Shown here piece by piece: positions 11,701 through 23,300 of a DNA stretch of 64,000 nt. The DNA is from Luidia sarsii (Eukaryota > Echinodermata > Asteroidea > Paxillosida > Luidiidae). The number at the start of each line of letters is the position of its first letter. Within the stretch, counting starts at the first letter, position 1. The stretch lies in NCBI GenBank assembly GCA_949987565.1, contig OX465121.1:7918774-7982773 (forward strand). Direction: 5' to 3'. The notes under the pieces are model-generated. The model saw nothing but the letters and a program-made list of their open reading frames with translations, was not told where the DNA came from and ran no database searches. A program made the translations under genes and the position numbers.

Positions 11701-14353
11701 ACCAAGGTGACAACAGGCATGGGGATGTAGAATGCTGATAACATTAGTGTTAAAGGTGGAAATAATTTTTTTTTAAATGATCCAAACTAAAGCACAACAA
11801 AGTGGAAGGTTTTGCGGTGACATCATGTAGCACTTCTCTTTTTCAAGGAGGAGTGTGTGCCTCTTGAAAGATCCGGTAAGTCAACGTTTCGGGTAGTTTG
11901 TACTCTGATTGCAGACGGCTAGATTCCAACTGTCATCGCTGCTTATTTGCCCGACGAAAGAATCTTCCCCGCCCAGTGTGACCACCGGGGCGAGATGAGA
12001 ACGGTTCACTCCAGAGTACACACTACCCGAAACGTTGAGCTACCCGGCTCTTTTCAGAGCCCGCACTCCTTCTCGAAAAGAGAAGTGCTGACATTGTGTC
12101 ACCGCAAAAACCTTCCGCTTAGTGTTTCCAACGTGCAACCCCGTCAAGCCTTATCTAAAACATAACAAAGTAAGTTTCCTAAAACAGGAATAACCATAAC
12201 GTGAATGGAAGAATGGGGCTAATGTTATGTTTTCACACGCAGATCTCGAGATAAGTAAGATGAGACATATCTGTCGATTTCGAACCAAAAACAAACGGGA
12301 AAGGAGCCACAAGGCCCACCGGGCCACTGTCTGTAGGAATGCGACCGCCGGAGACCGTTTTGGCCAGAAACAAAATATGGGTTCATCTCAGCGCTCTGAG
12401 TTTTAGTTCACCACGATTTTAGTTCACCACTTTTGGTGTGTGGTATTAGTCTTTTTTTTTTTTTTAATACTGACAGCGTATTTCTGACAAGGATTAGTAC
12501 GCAGGAAAAAAAGACAACAGGCATGCACAATGCGGAAATTTGTCTCGATTTCCAATTGCTCTCCGAAATGGCCAAAAAAAAAATATATTAGTATCTACCA
12601 AAAGGAACAGAGCGGCTCTTTCCTCGTCCGAAAAAAGACTGAGTTACCAAGAACAGAAAATCCGAAATAAAACCAAACCGAAAAGAATGAGTAAGATCGC
12701 ACCACTGACTCTCCAAAGGTATAGGTTCTTACATTCATTGTATCAGTTTTCAATTGTTTTTATTTTTTTTTGGCGAGGGGTTGATATTATTCGTCTAGTT
12801 TCAGGGGAGAGGAAAATCTGAGAGCACTGAGATTAGGAGTCATTTTGTCTGCGGCCTTACCGGTCTCCAGCGGCGGTCCTTGTAGCGCTGAAGGCTTGGC
12901 TCGATGCCTTCCAGCGTGATGTCCATCCCCTTTTCACAGAGCTCCGTCAGGTCGTCCTGGCCAGGGGGAATGGGGGGGGGGGAGGTGGAGGGGTAGAGGG
13001 GTGATAGTAGTCGATCATTATCGGTTCGTTGGGTCTTCGGTTGGGTCGCCATTGGCGGTGTTGTTGGTGGTGTTGACGGTGTTCTTGATGACGGCGTTGA
13101 TAGAATTGGCTGTCGGGGGTGTGGATGGTGTTGTCCGGTGGTGTTTGCGGTGTGGCTGGTGTTGAATCTTGTCGGTGTCGGTTGTTGTCGATGGCGTGGG
13201 TGTCGGTGTTGTCGACAGGGGTGTCGGATCCGATGCTGTAGGTCTGTGTGTGTTGCTGGTGTCGGTGGCGTCGATGTCAGGGTATATGGGTCTTCCGGTG
13301 TCGGGGTTGTTGGTGACGTGTATGGGGGAAGGTGTTGTCGGTGATTGTGTCGGTGGTGTCGATGCTGCAGGTATGGGTCTTTCGGTGTCGGGGTTGTTGG
13401 TGACGTGTATGGGGGAAGGTGTTGTCGGTGATTGTGTCGGTGATGTCGATGCTGCAGGTATGGGTCTTTCGGTGTAGGGGTTGTTAATGAAATGACGTGT
13501 ATGGGGGAAGGTGTTGTCGGTGATTGTGTCGGTGGTGTCGATGCTGCAGGTATGGGTCTTTCGGTGTCGGAGTTGTTGATGACGTGTATGGGGAAAGGTG
13601 TTGTCGGTAATGTCGATGCTGCAGGTATGGGTCTTTCGGTGTCGGGGTTGTTGATGACGTGTACGGGGGGAAGGTGTTGTCGGTGGTGTCGATGTTCTTG
13701 ATACTGTAGATGCGGGTGTTGTCGACGGCGTTGGTGTTCTTGATGTTGGTGTTATTGGTGTCGTTCTTTGTAGTATTGTTGGTGTCGGTATTGGGCGCTG
13801 TTGATGGTGTCCCTGAAGTTAACGGTATCATCGGTGTATTTTGTGGGCGTTGTTTGTGTGCAACTGTGCATGTAGGTGGAGTTGGTACAGTTGTGATACC
13901 GGTACCGGTACTGTTTGTTTCAATGTCAGTTGTCTGTGTCGTTATTTTCACATCCACTACGACAGTCAGTGTCGTGTCCCTCGGCTGTGTCTTAATGTCG
14001 TGGTCATTACCGACACTGCCGGCACGCTATACATTTAGTTCAGTCTGTGGGTTTTTTATTATCGTTCTAGTTGGTTTTTTAATTTTAGGCGATATGTGGG
14101 CCAAACTGCGCTTTTCACTCCCAAACTCTCACCTCTCAGACAGTTTCTCATACGTCAAAATGATAAGAACCGTCGGCACGGCGTGCCCCCATTTTCTCGG
14201 TTCTCTCTGACAGCCGATCTAAAGGTCCCCTGTCTCAGTTATCGTCTCCGTTACGGGCGTGATATTACCCCCGACCCTCCCCGAGAATTCAGGCATGTAA
14301 TGTCCTCCCATCAATCAAAGCCACGCGCCTGCATGTACTCCGCCCCCCCCCCC

Positions 14354-14388
<35 letters not shown>

Positions 14389-17300
14389 CGATTCCTCACT
14401 CCGATATTTTTGGGAGTGAAGATTTTTTTTTTTTTATGGAGGAACTGCCAAGTTTCTTATCGTCTCTTGGCCCATGTCTGGGGACATGCCAGGCCGCCCG
14501 ATAAGACTTTCATCAGCCCGGTATACCAGGTCGTTCTGTAGCTGCGAAGGCTAGGCTCTTGTCCCCCCCCCTCCTCTGTTCTCTTTCGTTCGCCTTTCCA
14601 CGGGGTATAGGGTAGACGAGTCAGATTGTCCGAGCCCGCCGTCCCGGCCCTGATAACCACTCCCACGTGCAATTGGACACCCCCCGTCTGCTGATACCAA
14701 CAGGGCTCGCTTCGTCATTTATAGGCGAACGTGCATACGAGTAAAGTGTTTCTGATGAAGGCCCCGACTGAAAACTATGGAGACATCGGTGAATACTTTT
14801 AGGAGAGTCGTGTATAGTAATGCCCGCCTTGTGTCAGATTTTTTTTAACCCTGAGTAGATTCCGCAACGCGTTCTCCTTCACTTCAAGTTCAACCTGGTC
14901 TTAGATCATCCCTTATTTGATCCCTTCCCCACTCCCTGTCCTTCCCTTTGATCTCACCCTTCTCTGTCTACCAACTTTCCTCCAAAGGAGGTGAACTTTC
15001 TTTTGATGTTAGCACGAGGATCTAGATGGCCACACTTTTCTTTCACTTCTTCCCTGGCAGATTCGTTTGTTCTCGACATCTGTTTCCACGTGATATTGTG
15101 ATTCCTAACAGTCTTCTCTGACTAGCAAGGCTATACTCGCTGTACGGGAACTTTCCAAGCGGTGCCCCGGAAAAAGAAAAGGTTGAGCGGGAAAGGACGC
15201 TCACTCACCGGCCGACGTTGCGGCTTGATCAGCGGCCTGCTCATGCCGTTCATCTTGTGGTAGAGCCCGCAGGCGTTGCACAGGTAGTGCCCCGTGCCGT
15301 CGCGCCTCCATAGGGGCGTGGACAGCGCGCCGCAGTTAACGCACTCCCTGCCGACTGAAGACAAAAAAAAAATCCACGAAGCGCATGAATACATGAATAT
15401 ATGAATACATGCATACATTAATAGATGAATATTCAGACGCTTAACGTGGCAACTGCTCACGGTCGTCCGTGCTGGGTTGGTGCATTCTCGTGGTGTGGTT
15501 TTCACACGAGATTTCAAGACGACGAGTAATGATTCTAAGTATTTCTATTCTGTGGCTAGATAAGACTTGAAGGTTTGCGCGGTGGAAATACTAAGTGGAA
15601 GGTTTGCAGTCTCCTGACGACGGGCAGCGTACACACTACCCGAAACGTTGAGTTATCGGCTCTTTTCAGATCCACACTCCTTCTCGAAAGAGAAGTGCTA
15701 CATAATGTCACCGCAAACCTTCCGCTTATGTTTTGGTTAAGGGAAACGATATCCTTTTTTCTAAGGCTTTTCAAGTTGCGTTGACATGTTGTTTTTTTCG
15801 TCCAAAATGAAACAGTTTCTCGTGGAAACTTAACAGAAATGACTTCCTCCTTTTTAACTGATAATCGGTTAAGCATAATGCGCGTTAGTCAATCAAATAT
15901 CGATAGATAACGAATGCGTTCAATATACTTACTCCCGAAATCCTGCGTCCACATGTCATTGTCTGCGAAAGAAAAATAGAAAAAGGAGTAGACTTTAAGT
16001 AACGTCATCATACAAGAACTTGCAAAATAGCGAAATGACCTCAATGACAAAAATGCAAATCTGAAACAAAATAATGTCTAGGGTATATGGCAGTTCGATC
16101 CCAGCAGTAGCAGGACCGTCCGATTTATTTTGAGAAAAGTCCTGCTCGGATCGAAATCTCGTTTTTGAGAATTTTGAGGGACTTGAACCCGAGACCACTG
16201 GTTTTTCGTATACTACCATTGGAGCTAGCCATAGCCCTTAGATGGTGGCCTTCCCAAATGGTCAACTAGTCATTTGCCGCGCGGGGTAAAATTGAAGATC
16301 GATTTGGTTTAAAGCTTTCAGCTTCCTAGGGTGAAACTTGTAGTCGTAGAGGTCGGCCATGCACGTCTTGAAAAGTCCCAAGACCACGAATCGAACCCTT
16401 GGGCGTTTAGGCTATACACATATACTCGTAAAGTAATAGAGAGCGCCGTGGTAGCGCAAAAATGTACACAAAGTAGAAACATTTGGAAGACAAACAAAAA
16501 GTGGAGCGAAGGGGATGGAGGGAGGGATGTTTTGACAGATGTGCGTGCATGGGGAAGGACGCTCTGGACGCTCTTGAGTTGTGTACGGGACCGGAGAGGA
16601 GACCGCGAAGACGGCGGGACACTGGGGGAGGCGAGGCGGTCAGGCGAGGGAGGGAAGGCTCCGAGACCACCCGGGTGTTCTAGGCCGGCCGCACCGACCC
16701 GAACAGACCGCTCCGCGATACTCTCCCCATTCCTCCCTTCTCATTCCCCCTCCTCCTCCTCCTCCTCCTCCACTCTTAACCCGCTGCTGTTCAAACACGG
16801 GATTATTATTGCAAGCTCTTGCCGGATTCTCCCTTACGCCTATATACCCGTGTCCTGTATCAACTGTCAAGTCTGTCTCCTTTCGCGTTCGCTGTTACGT
16901 AACGGGCGGGCTGTGTTATTATTATCATTCAATGGAGTTGCCCCTGCTCGATTTAATAAAGACAGAGTAGGTACTCAGTGATTGGCTTCGATGCCCGGCG
17001 AACAAACTTGAGCAGAAAGCAGGAGTCGCCGGTTCGAATCCCGCCCGAGCTGCCTGAATTGTTTTCATCAGGCAGGCGGGCAAAGCACCGAGCACTCAGT
17101 GCTGATCAAGTCGAGCAGGGCAAACCCTCTATTTATAATAGACCTATCTATGCTATTATTGAGATTTGAAGGTTTCCATGGTCTGAACAGCAGTAGGAGT
17201 AGATTTGCGGTGACACCGTGCAAAAATTCCCTCTCAATTGAGAGTATGCGATGTGGTTCTGAAAAGAACCGGAGGAACTCGACGTTTCGAACAGCATACC

Positions 17301-20300
17301 CTGTTCGTCTTCAGGAGACCGAAGACGAACAAGGGTATACACTCCTGAAGACGAACAGAGTATACTGTTCGAAACGTCGAGTTCCTCCGGTTCTTTTTTT
17401 TTTAGAACCACACGTATACATGTACTCACAAAAGACAATTGTGACCCGGCACAGCGACATGAGAAATATCCCACCAAAACACTTTTCGAGTAAACAACGC
17501 CTGAAGTCAAAGTACTCTTCTCAATTCGATTAAAACAAAAATCTTTTTTTTTTCTTTTTTCGGAAAGTTAATGTATTGGAGGATATTATGTCCAAAGAAT
17601 TTTTCCGAAATCCGTCTCTAAATGTTGAAGAAACGAGGATTTCGGGGGAGTGTTTGTGTACTGTTTTCATAAATATGTAAAGTTCCTGCCTTTTTGAATG
17701 GCCGCTTTTGAGGAGTTAGAATGGTGCTGCTATATTGTGTCTGGTACCAAATGAACGAGCGAAGTCCCCTTGTACTATTTATAACAAAGTTCACACGAAA
17801 ATAATTTTGATATCATTTGAAAGCTAACGGTATACTCTTTCACATCATTAGAAAATCTCACAATCTCAAAATCTCAAAAGTGGGGGTTATCCTCATTATG
17901 CTGTGCCGGGTCACAATTTTGCATGCTTTCACAATAAACCTACTCCTTGCTCAAATTTGCATCAGTCACTTGATATCGACATACCAGATGCTGTGACCAA
18001 CTCATCGCGTAGATAGAAGCTTCACCAATACCACTGTGCGCGAATAATATGGCGCCCTGCTCACATTGTTGGCAAACCTCAATACCTGGCCTCTAATCAT
18101 TCAAGAGAAGGGCACAGCAGAATCTCCCACAAGCTTGACCTCAAACACTGAACTTTGTAGGACAGCGACACACTTGATTGGTAGTGTGTTTTTTATTTTT
18201 TTATTATTATTCTGCGATTGGAGGTGCGGCGAATTAAGCCGAGAATAAAATTGTGACCCGGCACAGCATAATGAGGAATAACCCCCACTTTTGAGATTTT
18301 GAGATTTTCTAATGATGTGAAAGAGTATACCATTAGCTTTCAAATGATATCAGAATTATTTCCGTGTGAACTTTGTTGTAAATAGTACAAGGGGACTTCG
18401 CTCGTTCATTTGGTACCAGATACAATATAGCAGCACCATTCTAACTCCTCGAAAGCGGCCATTCCAAAAGGCAGGAACTTTACATTTTCATGAAAACAGT
18501 ACACAAACACTCCCCCGAAATCCTCGTTTTTTTCAACATTTAGAGACGGATTTTGGAAAAATCCTTTGGACATAATATCCTCCAATACATTAACTTTCCA
18601 AAAATACCAAAAAAAAAAATTTCGAATTGAGAAGATACTTTGACTTCAGGCGTTGCTTACTCGAAAAGTGTTTTGGTGGGATATTCCTCATGTCGCTGTG
18701 CCGGGTCAAAATTGTCTTTTGCATTCTTGCTTTGCAGGACGATTGCTCCCAAACTGTGCACAGATGAGATTTGAAGGTTTGCATGGTGAGAATATCAGGA
18801 GAATCATTCTCCTGAAGACGAGCAGAGTATACTGTTCGAAACGTCGAGTTCCTCCGGTTCTTTTCAGAACCACACTTGATCACAAAAGAGAATTTACATG
18901 GTGTCTCCGCAAACCTATCCAAACTGTACACAGTTAGAATCGCTGACGAATCATCTTCGAAATAAAATTTAAGGGAAGGATACGTATTCGACAGAAATAG
19001 GAACTCCCTATGTTAAAACATCTGTATTGTTTTCACGATCATTTGCATAATGAGTTATGTCAACACCGACGTTAGGTTTATCCCCCCCCCCCAAAAAAAA
19101 AATGCCGTGTGGTTCAGCGCGCTTCACGATGGGAGTAATTTATGTTAAGCGGTTTCAGTTCATGGCAACGGTGGTTGGCATTGTTTTAATACTAACGTGC
19201 TACAGTAGATTTTGTGGGCCCAACGTTTCGATCCTCGAAATAGGTCCCCCCTCTCTGCGCTTGAATAATCTTCCAATCTGTCTCACCGGACAATCGTCAG
19301 CAGCACTTGTGAAGAGTGTATATCGATGTGGGTTTTTCGGTCGGTAAGATCTCTTGTCAAAAAGATCATCGGTTGAGTACCGGTTGAATTCATCCGACCG
19401 ATGAAATTTCCCCCGGTAGAAAGCCGATTGTACTGCAGGACTCTGGGGTGAAAAATTCACAATGGCTATCAAGTGGAAACGTCATCGGACGGGGCAAATC
19501 ATCCGATACCCAATTCCGATGATCTTTTTGACAAGAGGCCTAAATCATACGGTACGGTAGCATTGTTGGTCGATTAATAAACCCGGACTGTTGGATTCGG
19601 CCAGCCGAAATCAATCACAAATTGCCCCCGAGTAGATGTGTGACTCTCGAAACCGCTGTTGAGATCGCGGCTTGTCGCAATTGAAATTGATGTGCCATTA
19701 ATTCGTACATCGCGGGACCCTTGACAACTACTCAAGCCCCCCCCCCTCTCTCTCTCTCCCTCTCTCGTTAACTTCCAATCAACGACGGTGAAATGTTCTG
19801 TGGGCCCTCCAATTAACCCCACAAACAACATGGATTGAAGGGCCCACTTGAGTCGAGAATGCGCCCGCGTTGTTTGCATTACGAGTTGGCGTTTGTTTCC
19901 GCATCGGAGCGGCTCGTTAATAACGTGAGAGAGGGGGAGACTATGGGAGAGTACGGGGCTCGTGCGGCTCGTCACCGCGCCGGTGCCTGGCTGCCCATCC
20001 GTCAAACGCGTCGCGGGCACGGCAGGCGAACCGGGATAAGTCACGCTCGGCGCGGCGGGGGGACCCCCGTTCAGCTCATGCCTTGCCGATACATCACGGC
20101 CCGGTCGCGGCGCGCTTCAGTTTCAGCACGTCGGGAATTGGATCATGATCACCGATGGTCGGACTTTCATCGCTAGTATAGATCCTTAGGACCTATCATA
20201 GTTCACGATAGAATCTCTCAAGGGTTCAACCTTTCACACGACGGCACTTTTTGTAAGATTTCTCACGCATGAGACATTTTCTCAAGCCTTGCGAGGTTTT

Positions 20301-23300
20301 TTTTTTCAGCGTCGTCTGAAAAGGCCTTCAGTGTGCCAATTTCGCTGCCATAAATTTGAACCTGCTTAGATTTCGTGAGGCTATCTACAAATCATGATGG
20401 GTTTCGTGTGCCAATACTTCTGCCACGATTTGAACCTTCTGAAAACATTAAAATAATCAAGTGGGCTTGACGTTTCGATCCTACCAGGACCGTTCTCAAA
20501 TAAAGGCAGAGTCTACCGCTTAGAGAAAGCTCCTGCTAGGATCGAAACGTCAGGCCCACACAATTTTGAGATTTGCTTTTCGGTAATGTTAATCAGTAGC
20601 CTAAGCAGTTTGCAACATTTTTGTATGTCACTGTTACAAACCTAAAAATACCCCGATCCTGAGACAGAATAGGCACGAGAAGAACCTTTTTCCGGGTTCG
20701 AAACGTCGGGCCCACATATGTTTGCAGCGCGTTTATATAGGAAACACTGCATATACCACGAAATCCATCAGTCGGATACCTTAACCGCAAGCCAGCACAC
20801 GAAATGAGAGAGGGGAAAAAAAACCAAACGCAAAAAACCACGTCAGCTGCAAGGAACGATAAGAGAGCGAGCGAGAGAGAGAGTGGGGGAGAAATTATTG
20901 TAAAAAGTACAAACAATATTCCTCCACACAGCGCTGTCTAAAGCATTATCTACAATCAGCAGGCCCAATACCCACGATAAGATTATCACAACATTTTTTT
21001 TAGCCCCCATACGAACGTGCATTGCTCCCAAGCCGTTCTTATTATTTTTTTTGGTTTTTTGTTTCTCCGCCGCGAGCGCTTTATTATTTGCACGAAATCA
21101 GGCACTGCTGTTACTTTCCATTGCTGAAGCTGAAGAAAAATATATTTCTGGGAAAATATGTGTCATAATCCAGCTGCTTGCCCGATAAAAAAAAGGAAAA
21201 GAGAAGTGAAGTTGAAATTAATGAACGAATTGCGCTGAATGGTGAGTATACACCATCATCACTGAATGTTGAACGGTGTGGTATTCCATTCATTGGTGGA
21301 ATTTAAAACAAACACGATGAATTCGAATTCAAAGGCTGGTTGTCCGAACGGAGTCGGGTTGGATCCTCCTCCTCTCTGTATTCATGTCTTTCTCTCTCTC
21401 TTTCTCCTCACTCTACCTCTCCATCTTGCTCTCTCTCTCTCTTTCTCTTTCTTGGTCTAATCTCACCCTCTCTACCTTTCTCTCTCCATCTCTTTTTATC
21501 TTTTGTCTCTCCCCATACCTCCCCATCTCTCTCTCCAGTCCACCTCTCCCTCTCTCTCCCCCCACCCCCCCTCACTCTCTCCCTCCACCTCTCTCTCTCT
21601 CTCCCTCCACCTCCCTCTCTCTCCCCTCCCCTCTCTTCCCCCTCTCTCTCTTTCTCTCTCTCTTGCCCAACCCCCATCTCCACCTCTCTCTCTCTCCCCC
21701 CTCCTCCCCTCTCTCTCCCCTCTTCCCCCCCTCTCTCTCTCTTTCTCTCTCTCTCTTGCCCAACCCCCATCTCCACCTCTCTCTCTCTAAACCTCTCTAT
21801 CTAAACAACTCTCTCTCCCTCATTAAAACTCGAAACAACTTTCTCCGATGTGTTAAAAAGCCAAAAAAAAAAAAAAAAAAAGGGGGGGGGGCAAAAAAAC
21901 AACAACCGACCAACGCCTGGGATGATTCCCACCGTACACTCGGTATTTATTGAGTTCGGCCGTTTGGGGATTATTTGAAATTGTTGCTGTTAGCGACCCT
22001 CCATTACCGGATAATGAAAATATTCGCATGCACACAAACGCCGGTATCATACAATTAACTCGATAAGAAGTTCCAATATTTGCTCTTGATATTCATCACG
22101 AATTATATGATTAAAAAAAAAAAATTCACTGAATTGGTAACATACTTTTGTTAGTTGTGTTGGTTTCGGACGTAGCGAATAGTGGGATTGTGGAAACGAA
22201 GTGTGTGTGTGTGGGTGTGTGTGGGGGTGTGTGTGTGTGTGTGTTTATGGCCGTGGTTATGAGGTTATTCGGCTGTTTTTTTGTGGAAATTACCCAATGG
22301 TGGTCAGTCCAGTCCACGTTCTGTCTGTGGTCGGAGTTTTCTTGAACGACACCTTCAGTATCGCAAGCGATACCTCGTGACCCTTACCAGTCGTTGTGAT
22401 TGGCTGGAAATGGTGCGCACGCCAGTTGACCGGCCGGAATCACGTGGTTGTTAAATATCGACAACGGAAGGTCTTAAGAATGTGCACAACACGGGGCAAT
22501 GTATCCTTTAGGCATAGGAAATATCTGGAGACATAATTATTTTCTATTCAACATCCAGGAGGGTAATGACTAACACCATGCAGCTTTCTGATAACCCTTC
22601 TTTTGTGTTCAGTCCTTCACACTTCTCTCTTCGATCTTTCCCCCTCTTGTCACTTATCCCTACCCTACTCCTTGCCCTTCTCTTTGATCTTTCCCCCTCC
22701 TCTCACTAATCCCTACCCTACTCCTTGCCCTTCCCTTTGATCTCTCCCTTCCAGCTTCACTCTTTGTCCTCTGTTTCTCATCCGTGTACTATTCACTCTC
22801 TCCCCCCTTCCTTCGTGTACATGTATCTGTTTTGCCCTTGTCACTCTGCCTTTGAGAAAGGTCCTGCTACTGTGCTAGGATCGAAACGTCAGGCCCACTA
22901 AATTTTAATAATTTCTATTTAGAAATATCGGATAATTAATTAAGGGAAATCTACTTGTCTCACGAATACCCGCTGATTACTTTTGGAAAACGAAATTGTT
23001 TTCAAAGTAACAGATTGTTCTCAGATTTAAAAAAACCAAAAATGGCAAACAAAAAACTTTGAATGGACCTTGACTTGAACCCGAGACCCCTGGATTAACG
23101 TACCAGTGCTCTTCCCATCTGAGCTATCCAGCCCTTATTCTGGTGGCCTTCCCTGATAGTCAACTAATCTTTGCCGAGATTTTTGGCTCTCAGATATATC
23201 CTACATTGTTTAACCATTGTCCCACAATTTCGACCAAAAAAGTGGCGCTTTTACTGCACGATAATGGTACCTGTTTATATTATAAGCACGTGAACAAAAC

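Larger units (their letters stand above)
17195..17410. mobile_element. family A hammerhead-like repeat, inverted pair with two full cores
   Basis: Both arms are well kept: 'gcggtgacaccgtgc' border, 'ggttctgaaaagaacc', 'ggaggaactcgac' and two complete cores facing each other (17276-17320 minus, 17341-17382 plus), separated by about 20 bp. The right end is cut at 17406 and followed closely by GTGACCC element copy 2. Confidence 0.8.
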
